Below are positions 9,299 to 17,002 of a DNA stretch of 64,000 nucleotides, one piece after another. Every line of letters starts with the position of its first letter. Within the stretch, counting starts at the first letter, position 1. A program made the translations under genes and the position numbers. The notes under the pieces were generated by a model, which had not been told where the DNA came from, made no database searches, and saw nothing but the letters and a program-made list of their open reading frames with translations. This stretch comes from Xylanibacter ruminicola. GTDB lineage: Bacteria; Bacteroidota; Bacteroidia; Bacteroidales; Bacteroidaceae. Location: the NCBI RefSeq assembly GCF_900142525.1, contig NZ_FRBD01000007.1, positions 88,326 to 152,325 on the forward strand, in the 5' to 3' direction.

Positions 9299-9390
9299 AG
9301 TCCGACTATGTTGTTTTGTTGTTAGCGCGGGCGTAACCTTATAATAATCAAATAGTTAATTATGATAACAACAAAACAATAACACGGGAC
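9299..9390. repeat. Inverted repeat with TTGTTTTGTTGTTA arms upstream of smalltalk
   Basis: Arms of 26 bp at 9299-9324 and 9365-9390 agree at 20 positions, including a continuous 14-bp core, and both begin with AGTCC in arm orientation. The 40-bp centre is AT-rich. The same arm core forms another hairpin at 13557-13640. It lies directly before the smalltalk start, so it could fold in that mRNA leader or bind a protein. Confidence 0.7.
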
Positions 9391-9437
9391 TAAAATAGTT
9401 TTTTTTCGAGAGAATCCCAGTGAAGTGTATTTATCTC

Positions 9438-9537
9438 AAGACCTACCATAATCTCTAGAAATGCTTTTGTACACAGGGGCTGAGACATGGTAGGTCTTGT
9501 GTTGAGACCTACCATAGACTTACCATAGACCTACCAT
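9438..9537. repeat. Left 100-bp inverted repeat of the VapE gene, with 11-bp iterons
   Basis: The core GACCTACCAT occurs at 9440-9449 and 9528-9537 and at 9506-9515, with a one-base variant at 9517-9526, and inverted at 9487-9496. The last three direct copies are spaced exactly 11 bp, one helical turn. The whole block is a near-complete reverse copy of 10942-11039 on the other side of VapE, including the central GTACACAGGG. It lies upstream of the VapE promoter. Iterons next to an initiator-like ATPase suggest a binding array or replication origin, but that is inference. Confidence 0.85.
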
Positions 9538-9594
9538 GCAAAAATAGGGGGAAATTAACATTAACAGAATTTAAGAAAATAATAACGGAAAATA

Positions 9595-9626
9595 TTTGTA
9601 ACCGCAAAATTAAAGCTGTACCTTTG
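9595..9626 (+). promoter_or_regulatory. Promoter of the VapE-like gene
   Basis: TTTG at 9595-9598 and TACCTTTG at 9619-9626 are 20 bp apart, a perfect Bacteroidetes promoter. Transcription would start near 9634 and leave a leader of about 95 bases. The promoter lies 58 bp inside the left iteron repeat, so proteins bound there could control it. Confidence 0.75.
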
Positions 9627-9727
9627 CACGCCGGAAATGAAAACACGCACGCAGGATTACTAGCTAGCGGTATGAAAAGTGCATGCGATCTTAACCACAT
9701 TTATTAATAACTGAGAATACTTAAATA

Positions 9728-10942
9728 ATGGAAGAAATGAAAGTTAACGGAGAGACCCTTGCGGCCTCTCAGAAGGATGCGCTCGTCATCGAGCAGTACC
9801 TTAGTGAGAATTATCTGTTTCGCAGAAACGTGCTTAACAGGAAGGTGGAGTTTGTTGACATCAGGGTTACAACCATTGACGGTAAACCTGTGTGGAAAGC
9901 CCTTACTCAAGAGGAAATCCTGAGTATCGTGATTCGTGCTAAGCGCGAACATGTGATGGATAAGGGCAATCCTAAAACGGAAATTATGGAGTACGTCCAG
10001 TCAGCCGAAGTCGTAGCCTACAACCCAATTGCAGATTTCCTGAATAATCTGCCCCAATGGGATGGTCAGAACCACGTAGGCAAGCTTTTGAACCGCATTC
10101 CTGGCCTCAGCACGGAGATGCACAACTATCTTGCCATCTGGCTTAGGGCTATGGTGGCCCATTGGTTGCAGAAGGATATGCTGCACGGAAACGAATGCGT
10201 ACCTATGTTTATAGGCTCGCAGGGATGCGGAAAGACTACCTTTGTGCGTCGCCTTCTGCCTCCTTTTCTGCGTTGTTTTTATCTGGACCACTTCAACGTA
10301 ACCAACAAGTTTGATAGAGATATGGCCCTGTCGGATTGTCTGGTGGTTAATCTCGACGAGGTTGATGTCTATACGCGTCGCCAATGGACAGCCCTGAAAC
10401 AGATCCTGTCGTTGAATAAGGTTAATGGTCGACCTGTTTTTGGTCGAACCCAGCAGGATCGACTTCGTTTTGCATCGTTCGTAGCTACTACCAACAATCA
10501 TCATCCTCTTCAGGATGCCACAGGTAGCCGTCGATTCCTCTGCTTCACCATCCCTGATGGCGAGATGATCGACAATGAGGGCGAGATTGACTACGAGCAG
10601 CTTTATGCTCAGCTGGTTTACGAGCTTAATGTACTGAACGAGCCTTATTGGTACAGCAATTCCGAAGTGGCACGTATTCAGGAACTTAACATGGAGTATA
10701 TGGACCAGAAGGACATAGCCGACATCGTTAAGACCTGTCTGCGCAAGCCCAAAGAGGGCGAGGCGGTTAAGAAGATGAGCTGTTCTGAGATTCTCTCTTT
10801 GATTCAGCAGGATTTCCCATCAATCAGGAACACCCATAGTAATAAGGTGTGCTTGGGTAATGCCCTGCTCGAACTTGGCTACGAATTCAAGAAACACTCG
10901 AATGTGTCGGTATACAATGTGGTTCCGCTCAAGGCTGCCTGA
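9728..10942 (+). CDS. VapE/VirE-type P-loop ATPase with DUF3874-like C-terminus
   Basis: This is a 404-residue helicase-like ATPase of the virulence-associated E group, common in mobile and phage-satellite elements and usually linked to a primase. Walker A is GSQGCGKTT (about residue 163), Walker B is CLVVNLDEVD, and a later ATTNNHHPLQDATGSRRFL block supplies the sensor asparagine and arginine finger. The last 70 residues resemble the DUF3874 domain found on Bacteroidales members. The primase-like N-terminal domain of longer VirE proteins is absent and I see no primase gene beside it. The stop codon TGA overlaps the first copy of the right-hand iteron, so the repeat begins within the gene. 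Role is probably DNA replication or remodelling of a small element. Confidence 0.85.
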   Translation: MEEMKVNGETLAASQKDALVIEQYLSENYLFRRNVLNRKVEFVDIRVTTIDGKPVWKALTQEEILSIVIRAKREHVMDKGNPKTEIMEYVQSAEVVAYNPIADFLNNLPQWDGQNHVGKLLNRIPGLSTEMHNYLAIWLRAMVAHWLQKDMLHGNECVPMFIGSQGCGKTTFVRRLLPPFLRCFYLDHFNVTNKFDRDMALSDCLVVNLDEVDVYTRRQWTALKQILSLNKVNGRPVFGRTQQDRLRFASFVATTNNHHPLQDATGSRRFLCFTIPDGEMIDNEGEIDYEQLYAQLVYELNVLNEPYWYSNSEVARIQELNMEYMDQKDIADIVKTCLRKPKEGEAVKKMSCSEILSLIQQDFPSIRNTHSNKVCLGNALLELGYEFKKHSNVSVYNVVPLKAA

Positions 10943-11039
10943 TGGTAGGTCTATGGTAGGTCTGTGGTAGGTCTCACGCCAAGACCTACCATGCCGCAGG
11001 CCCTGTGTACAAGGGCGTTTCGAGAGATTATGGTAAGTG
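10942..11039. repeat. Right 98-bp inverted repeat of the VapE gene, with 11-bp iterons
   Basis: ATGGTAGGTC occurs at 10942-10951 and 10953-10962, with GTGGTAGGTC at 10964-10973, again at 11-bp spacing. An inverted GACCTACCAT is at 10983-10992 and a variant ATGGTAAGTG at 11030-11039. Apart from scattered substitutions it mirrors 9438-9537 in order and spacing. It separates VapE from the DUF6078-like gene. Confidence 0.85.
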
Positions 11040-11060
11040 TGATATAAAAAAAGAGAAACT

Positions 11061-11492
11061 ATGAATAAGATTAATTACAACGAAGTTCCTTATGGATTTA
11101 TGCATTGTCTTGAGGCTGATTGCCCCATGGCTAGTCATTGTTTGCGCCAGATGGCGATGCAAGCTGTTCCCAAAAATCAGATAAGTGTTCCGATCATTAA
11201 TCCGCAGCTCCCTGAGCCATCAGAGAATTGCAAGTACTATCGCAGCGATGAACCTCAGGTTTATGGCCGTGGGTTCACCAATATGCAGAAGCAGATGCTA
11301 CCTAGTCAATATGATACCTTCCGCTATCGACTGATAGGCAAGTTTGGACGTAACCCCTACTTTGATCGTCGCAAGGGGGCAAGGCTTTGCTCACCAAGCG
11401 AAATCAAAGTGGTGAAATCGGCGCTAAAAGAAATAGGCCTCGAACACTTGGAATTCGATGCCTATGAGAAGCATCTCTGCTGGTTCGACTAA
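11061..11492 (+). CDS. DUF6078-like small cysteine-rich protein
   Basis: The product has 143 residues and no signal peptide. Its first 60 residues hold a cysteine cluster (HCLEADCP, SHCLRQ, NCKYYR) that could bind a metal. The remainder is basic and aromatic, with the segment RYRLIGKFGRNPYFDRRKG. It resembles proteins that carry the DUF6078 name in Bacteroidetes, whose function is unknown. It follows VapE in the same direction beyond the right iteron repeat, with no clear promoter of its own, so read-through from VapE is plausible. A DNA- or RNA-related role is suggested only by context. Confidence 0.7.
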   Translation: MNKINYNEVPYGFMHCLEADCPMASHCLRQMAMQAVPKNQISVPIINPQLPEPSENCKYYRSDEPQVYGRGFTNMQKQMLPSQYDTFRYRLIGKFGRNPYFDRRKGARLCSPSEIKVVKSALKEIGLEHLEFDAYEKHLCWFD

Positions 11493-11522
11493 TTCTTTTA
11501 TCAGTCATCTTTACCCAGGATT

Positions 11523-11578
11523 GGAGTCCTCTGCCTAGAGGACTCCAGTCCTTTAGTAGGAGGACTCGAGTCCTTTAG
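11523..11578. repeat. Palindromic direct repeats after the DUF6078-like gene
   Basis: GGAGTCCTCT at 11523-11532 pairs with AGAGGACTCC at 11537-11546 across four bases. GAGGACTCnAGTCCTTTAG then occurs twice in tandem at 11538-11556 and 11560-11578, 22 bp apart and differing in one base. The second copy contains the 14-base perfect palindrome at 11561-11574. The arrangement resembles an operator or iteron array more than a terminator, as no T-run follows. Confidence 0.75.
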
Positions 11579-11681
11579 GCAGAGGATTAATCATTATGCT
11601 ATTTGTACGCGGTTATAAACTCTATCTTACTTTTAATCATCATTTCTCTGCTTTATTTTTACCAATGTTTATGTTCTTTTA

Positions 11682-11733
11682 AAAACGTCTCCTTTTCTTC
11701 TGATGGAAATAAACACAGAAGGGACGTTTTTTT
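11682..11733. terminator. Hairpin between the DUF6078-like and DUF4153 genes, T-run on both strands
   Basis: AAACGTC with a CTTCTG segment pairs with CAGAAG and GACGTTTTTTT. The T-run at 11726-11733 serves the plus strand and the A-run at 11680-11685 the minus strand. It can end both converging transcripts. Confidence 0.7.
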
Positions 11734-11742
11734 ACATTATTC

Positions 11743-13374
11743 TTATTGTTTCTTCTTAAATAACTGTAGGCCATAGTACCTTACATCTGTAACGACGGTG
11801 TCTTTAAAGCAGATACCTTCAAGTACCAGCATCAACGAGTCGTTGCGATAGGTGAGCAGTTGCTCTGGATGATGGAGGAGCATAGTATCCTGTCTGATAA
11901 CCTCTTGGATAGGATATCTGAGAACAACTTTATTCTCCCCCTGAGTGATTGTAATAATCTGGTCATTGAAGTTGAATTGGTAAGCTTTAGAGGGTAGCAT
12001 AATTGTATATTCGCCCAACTCTACAGGTTTCTTCCTGAAATAAAAGTTGTCGCTTGCATTGACAGAGTCTTTAATGTAAGCAAAGCTATACTCCGAGTGC
12101 GACCACTCGCCATATTGCTTCTTGAACTCGTCGGTTCCGATTTCGTGGCGAACATAGTCTATGACGCTTGTCACATCCTTGTATTGCTCGCACAATAGGC
12201 TGTCTTGCTGGATGCGCCTCATGTCTTCTATTTCATCATTCAGTTTGCCCGTCTTGGCATCTGCCAACTTCATCTCGCTGATGAGTTGGGCGAGACGTTG
12301 CTTCTGACAACTCAGTCCGATGCTTTTGGCTGAGATGCCAGGAATATATGTGAAGAGTATGATAGCTGCTCCAAAGATGAGTGCCATCAGTTGGAATCTA
12401 CGTGTACGCTCTTTCCATAACATCAGCACGAAGAGCGTCATCAGCACTCCAGCCACCATCAGGTAGAAACGGCTCTCGGTGAAACTATAGAGACTAATGC
12501 GGTAGATGGAACCAATCCAATACATAATGAGTGGAGGAATGGCGATAAACGTAAAGCGGCGGTAGAACCAGTCGTAGTAACGCTGGCTGAGAATAGACTG
12601 GGCCACACGTCCAATCAAAGCCACTGCGATGAAACCCATCACCATCCAAGCTACACCGCCTTTGGGTAAGTTCCATTCAAATACTATCTTAATAAAATAG
12701 GTATAAAGAATAACAGTGTAGATGATGACAGCGGGCGAAAGGATGAAGTTGAGGATAAGTCGGAGAACCTTAAAAGGTTCGGCAACCTCGTCTTCGTTCT
12801 GACGAATCATGGTACAGCAAACCTGAGAAGCCAACACAAACCAGATAAACTGATAGATATGCTCGTAGAAATGCTTGGGTTCGTCGATGCCGAAAATATA
12901 GAAGAAAGAGGCAAAGATAGTTATCACCGCCAAATTAAAGATGCCAGTAATGAGCAAACCGAAGAACATCTGAGTGACCACATGCAGAGCATGAGCGGCG
13001 AATGGGCGATTGTCCATCCGTTTATTGCCTACGATAAGCAGAATAACAGCCAATACATAGGTAAATCCAAAGCCGTAAGTCCATAAGAACGGCTTCAGGT
13101 CAAGAGCCATCAAGGGCAGAAAGAGAAAAAACGAGGCAAGATAAGCCCAACGATTGACTCGATGGAGCCAAAACGTTAGTGCCATCAAGGGAACGAACAG
13201 CCAGAGTATATCTCCATTAACCGAACTATCCCATTGTGCAGTTGTTTTATTCCATCCAGTTGACTCACTATCCCATACTGCAATGACAAAGAAAGCTACT
13301 CCCAATGCAAACTCTACGGGGAAGCGTAGTGGACTTTGCAACAGTTGTTGCAACAATGTTTTCAGTTTTCTCAT
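11743..13374 (-). CDS. DUF4153-family polytopic membrane protein
   Basis: This is a 543-residue inner-membrane protein with about ten predicted membrane helices between residues 17 and 350, followed by a soluble C-terminal part of about 190 residues. Segments such as the TYGFGFTYVLAVILLIVG helix and the YRRFTFIAIPPLIMYWIG region match the DUF4153 group. Biochemical function is not known. It has its own promoter at 13482-13512, about 108 bp upstream, and a terminator just after it, so it is a single-gene unit. It looks like an ordinary chromosomal gene rather than part of the mobile-looking neighbourhood. Confidence 0.75.
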   Translation of the reverse strand: MRKLKTLLQQLLQSPLRFPVEFALGVAFFVIAVWDSESTGWNKTTAQWDSSVNGDILWLFVPLMALTFWLHRVNRWAYLASFFLFLPLMALDLKPFLWTYGFGFTYVLAVILLIVGNKRMDNRPFAAHALHVVTQMFFGLLITGIFNLAVITIFASFFYIFGIDEPKHFYEHIYQFIWFVLASQVCCTMIRQNEDEVAEPFKVLRLILNFILSPAVIIYTVILYTYFIKIVFEWNLPKGGVAWMVMGFIAVALIGRVAQSILSQRYYDWFYRRFTFIAIPPLIMYWIGSIYRISLYSFTESRFYLMVAGVLMTLFVLMLWKERTRRFQLMALIFGAAIILFTYIPGISAKSIGLSCQKQRLAQLISEMKLADAKTGKLNDEIEDMRRIQQDSLLCEQYKDVTSVIDYVRHEIGTDEFKKQYGEWSHSEYSFAYIKDSVNASDNFYFRKKPVELGEYTIMLPSKAYQFNFNDQIITITQGENKVVLRYPIQEVIRQDTMLLHHPEQLLTYRNDSLMLVLEGICFKDTVVTDVRYYGLQLFKKKQ

Positions 13375-13481
13375 ATGGATGTTACATTTTTATCTAATTA
13401 ATAGTAATCTGACGGAGACCAGTCCCGCTTTTCTTTCTAATCTGTCTTGCCATTATTACCGATGGTTTATTAATTTGAGAG

Positions 13482-13512
13482 CAAAGATACAAACTTATTT
13501 GTAATCTGCAAA
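13482..13512 (-). promoter_or_regulatory. Promoter of the DUF4153 gene
   Basis: The minus strand has TTTG (13512-13509) and TATCTTTG (13489-13482) with a 19-bp spacer, a good Bacteroidetes promoter. The coding start is at 13374. Confidence 0.7.
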
Positions 13513-13556
13513 AGAAATAATGGAAAAAATGATCAAAAGAACCGACCGTGACTTAA

Positions 13557-13640
13557 AAGTTTTGTTGTTATCATAGCCAACCGCCTGAAAAATCAGAGAT
13601 TAATGGCCGTGATAACAACAAAACAATAAAGTAGGACTAG
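13557..13640 (-). terminator. Long hairpin with TTTTGTTGTTATCA arms after the CE12-GH3 gene
   Basis: A 15-bp perfect stem (GTTTTGTTGTTATCA and its complement TGATAACAACAAAAC) closes a loop of about 40 bases, with a further GGCC-type pairing inside. It starts 13 bp after the stop of the last gene of the pectin operon and ends in CTTTTAAG on the minus strand, so a terminator role fits. Its arms match the repeat at 9299-9390. Confidence 0.6.
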
Positions 13641-13652
13641 AAAAAGTATGAT

Positions 13653-16600
13653 TTACTTTATATCAACAACGATCTTCTTTAGGTCTTTGTCGGCGCTGGA
13701 TGAGCCTACCATGACCTCGTACTTGCCTGGTACCACGCGCATGGTGTTGGTCTTGGCATCCCATAGCTCAAAACTCTTGCGAGGCAGGGCGATGCTGATG
13801 GTCTTGCTCTGACCTGCTGCCAGCTCTACCTGCTGGTAGGCGCGGAGCGTCTTGAGTGGGCCCTGTTTGTCGGCCAGTGAGCGGATATACACCTGTACCG
13901 TTTCCAGACCATCCTTCTGGCCTGCGTTCTTGACGCTGACCTGCAGCTTACCGTTCTTATATATAGGCTTGCCGATGTTGAAAGTGGTATAGCTGAGACC
14001 GAAGCCGAAAGGGAAGAGTGCCTCGCCGGTGAAGTAACGGTAAGTACGGTTCTTCATGGTGTAGTCGAGGAAGTCGGGCAGCTGGTCGGTATTCCTATAG
14101 AAGGTGATGGGCAGCTTGCCGCTGGGGTTGTAATCGCCAAAGAGTACCTCGGCTAGGGCCTGACCTCCCAGCTCGCCACCATACCATGCCTGGACGATGG
14201 CATCGCACGACTCCAGTTCGGGAACCAAGGCAATAGCCGAGCCAGAGCAGTTGACGAAGATGACGCGCTTACCTGCCTTGTGGAGCATGGCAAGGGTTTC
14301 GCGCTGCGCCTTGGGCAGTTCGATGTTGGTGCGGTCGCCCCCCTTGAAGCCCTCCTCGTTTACGCGCATCTCCTCGCCCTCGAGTTTGGGCGAGATACCG
14401 CCAACGAAGACAACGGTCTCGGCATCGCCAATCTGTGCCAACAGCTGCTGATGGGTGGGGGCCACCTTGTGCTGGATGTCGAAGGCTAAAGTAGCATAGT
14501 CGGACTCCTGCACATAATCTATCTGTATGCGGTAGTGCTGACGGGCTTTGACAGCCATCTCTTGTTGGGCAGTCTGTATGCGATTGCGTACCTTCCAGAT
14601 GTTGACCAAGGTGTCGCCATTCACGATGAGGCGTACCTTGTCGTCGCCAGCGATATTGAAGATGACGGTCTCGTCCTTTTCTGGGATGAAGGTGGCATCG
14701 AGGCGGGCAGAGAAGTGCTCGAGATTGACACCTGGGGCAAACACCGTGTTGCCGCCGTTGCTCAGCATGGTGGGCGAGGTGAGGTGAACCGTGGTGACAG
14801 GCATACCCTGCATCTCGGTGTTGTTGAAATAGGCTACCTGCATGCCCTTGGGGCCGAGGGGCGCTCTCAGCTGACCGAAGCGGCTCTCGAACACCTCGTT
14901 GCGGGTGAGGCCGCAGCCGTTGATAAAGCGGGCCTGAGGTGCCAGCTGCTGGATGCCCTCTAGGGCGGTGACGGTGCGGGTGGCAAAGCCAGAGTAGTTG
15001 CCCCACATCATGACCGAGTCGATGGCGTTGGCGCCAAGAACGGCTATTTTTGAGCTCTTGGCCAGTGGTAATACGTTGTTGCGGTTCTGCAACAGGACGA
15101 TACTCTTACGGGCCATGTCGAGAGCCAACTGCTTATGGGCATCGCTGGCCACTACGCTTTCAGGAATCTGAGTCCATGGGTTCAGCTCGTCGCTGTCAAA
15201 GTCGCCCAACTCGAAACGGGCAATCAGCAGGCGGCGCAGACTGCGATCGAGGTCGGCCTCCTTGATGTCGCCACGGCGCACAGCCTCGGGCAGATGCTTA
15301 TACTCTGACCCACACTCTACATCGGTACCGGCCAGCACGGCCTTAGCCGATGCCTCGGCACCATCATTGGCCACATGGTGCCAGCGGGGCAGGAAGTCGC
15401 GGATGGCGCCGCAGTCGCTGGTGATGAGACCGTCGAAGCCCCATTCGTCGCGTAGTATCTGTTGCTCGTAGCGTGTCTGGGCGCAGCAGGCTTGTCCGTC
15501 GATACGCTGGTAGGCGCACATCACCTCGGCTACCTTACCTTCCTGAACCAGGGCCTTGAAGGCGGGCAGGTAGGTCTCCCAAAGGTCGCGCTCGGGCAGG
15601 TCTTCGATATTAAAGGTGTGGCGGTTCCACTCAGGACCGCTATGCACGGCAAAATGTTTGGCACAGGCCAACAGTTTGCGATAGGGGCTCACGCCGAGGT
15701 CTTCGCCGTTGTAGCCCACACCTTGCAGACCACGTACCACGGCCAGTCCCATCTTTCCGGTAAGATAGGGATCCTCGCCGTAGGTCTCCTGTCCGCGCCC
15801 CCAGCGTGGGTCGCGGAAGATATTGATGTTGGGTGTCCAGAACGACAGACTCTGATAGCGCTTGATGTCGCCCGAACGCTTGGCCTGCTGGGCTTTGACG
15901 CGGGCCTCGTCGCTCACGGCAGTAAACACGCGGTGTAGTAGGGCGTCGTCCCACGATGCTGCCATGGCCATGGTGATAGGGAATACGGTAGCAAAGCCGT
16001 TGCGACCTATGCCATGCAGGGCCTCGTTCCACCACTGGAACTGGGGGATGCCCAGACGAGGGATGGCAGGCGACGTGTCCATCATCAGACTCACTTTCTC
16101 TTCGAGTGTGAGTAGGCTGAGCAAATCGTCAGCACGCTGAGCGGCACTGAGCTGAGGGTTCTTGTAATCAGGCAACTTGCGATACGGCTTGAGTGCGGGC
16201 ACCTCGTTGCAGATGGCATCGGCCAGCAGGTTGGCCACGGTTGTGGCGCCCAGGATGTTATAGTGGGTGTTGTCCTGCTTACCTTTTGGCTCGCTGGGCT
16301 CAGTGCCAGGCAGGAACCACATGTGCAGCTGCTTCGACGCCTCACGGCCCAGACCTTGTTCAAGATCGTGGGTGATTCTGTTGGCATCAACGAAAATGCA
16401 GTTCATGCGGCGGGCAACAGCTTTTGGAGCCTCCTTATAGAGTCCGTGGGTATCAATCAGCTTGTCGCCCTCAATCATCTTCACACCGTCCTTGAAGGTG
16501 GAGGTGCGCAGCTGCTCATCGTCGGCTATCTGAGGTGCCTCGACAAAGAAGTTGCGACGAACCACGCAGTTCATCAGAATGGGCGTTCCGCCACGCTGAC

Positions 16601-16991
16601 GTGTCTCAGTGATATACTTCTCCAGGTTGGCATCGAAGGTGCTGCCCGGGTCGGTATGGCGATCGGGCTGTGCCTTCTCGTCGTTATGACCAAACTGGAT
16701 GATGACGTAGTCGCCAGGCTTGATCTTCTTCAGAACCTTATCCCAGCGCCCCTCGCCGATAAAACTCTTGGACGAGCGACCGTTTACGGCATGATTGTCT
16801 ACCACGATGTTGTTGGCATCGAAACACTGCTGCAGCATCATGGCCCAACCGCGCTCTTTCTTGCCGCCAGTAGTATCCTTGTTGGCCGCGGTAGAGTCGC
16901 CGATAACAAAGATGGTGGTCCGCTTGTCGGGTACAGCCGATATAAACAATAGTACGGCTAATGATGCAAATAAAATCTTAAACTGTTTCAT
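13653..16991 (-). CDS. Fused SGNH carbohydrate esterase (CE12-like) and GH3 glycosidase
   Basis: This 1112-residue secreted enzyme has two catalytic parts. A signal peptide ends at about residue 20. Residues 25-255 form an SGNH esterase of the rhamnogalacturonan acetylesterase type: Ser33 in GDSTAAN, Asn103 in GHND, and Asp240/His243 in DNTHYN. Residues 280-1112 form a GH3 enzyme with nucleophile Asp526 in GLITSDCGA, a PA14-like insert at about 710-840 and a C-terminal fibronectin-III-like domain. GH3 members with a similar PEWNRHTF region are usually beta-xylosidases or related exo-glycosidases. The start is 11 bp after the GH28 stop, and the gene is last in the operon. Deacetylation followed by exo-cleavage of a pectic side chain is the inferred job. 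Confidence 0.9.
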   Translation of the reverse strand: MKQFKILFASLAVLLFISAVPDKRTTIFVIGDSTAANKDTTGGKKERGWAMMLQQCFDANNIVVDNHAVNGRSSKSFIGEGRWDKVLKKIKPGDYVIIQFGHNDEKAQPDRHTDPGSTFDANLEKYITETRQRGGTPILMNCVVRRNFFVEAPQIADDEQLRTSTFKDGVKMIEGDKLIDTHGLYKEAPKAVARRMNCIFVDANRITHDLEQGLGREASKQLHMWFLPGTEPSEPKGKQDNTHYNILGATTVANLLADAICNEVPALKPYRKLPDYKNPQLSAAQRADDLLSLLTLEEKVSLMMDTSPAIPRLGIPQFQWWNEALHGIGRNGFATVFPITMAMAASWDDALLHRVFTAVSDEARVKAQQAKRSGDIKRYQSLSFWTPNINIFRDPRWGRGQETYGEDPYLTGKMGLAVVRGLQGVGYNGEDLGVSPYRKLLACAKHFAVHSGPEWNRHTFNIEDLPERDLWETYLPAFKALVQEGKVAEVMCAYQRIDGQACCAQTRYEQQILRDEWGFDGLITSDCGAIRDFLPRWHHVANDGAEASAKAVLAGTDVECGSEYKHLPEAVRRGDIKEADLDRSLRRLLIARFELGDFDSDELNPWTQIPESVVASDAHKQLALDMARKSIVLLQNRNNVLPLAKSSKIAVLGANAIDSVMMWGNYSGFATRTVTALEGIQQLAPQARFINGCGLTRNEVFESRFGQLRAPLGPKGMQVAYFNNTEMQGMPVTTVHLTSPTMLSNGGNTVFAPGVNLEHFSARLDATFIPEKDETVIFNIAGDDKVRLIVNGDTLVNIWKVRNRIQTAQQEMAVKARQHYRIQIDYVQESDYATLAFDIQHKVAPTHQQLLAQIGDAETVVFVGGISPKLEGEEMRVNEEGFKGGDRTNIELPKAQRETLAMLHKAGKRVIFVNCSGSAIALVPELESCDAIVQAWYGGELGGQALAEVLFGDYNPSGKLPITFYRNTDQLPDFLDYTMKNRTYRYFTGEALFPFGFGLSYTTFNIGKPIYKNGKLQVSVKNAGQKDGLETVQVYIRSLADKQGPLKTLRAYQQVELAAGQSKTISIALPRKSFELWDAKTNTMRVVPGKYEVMVGSSSADKDLKKIVVDIK

Positions 16992-17002
16992 TTCTGTATG
17001 GT

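Noticed and set aside
9438..11039. Insertion sequence with VapE as transposase
   Set aside because: The product has Walker A/B and an arginine finger of an ATPase and no DDE or HUH catalytic pattern, and no flanking target duplication was found. The inverted repeats are reported on their own merit.
15462..16952. Several plus-strand frames of 150-230 residues
   Set aside because: All are antisense to the CE12-GH3 gene, in a GC-richer stretch that favours open shadow frames.
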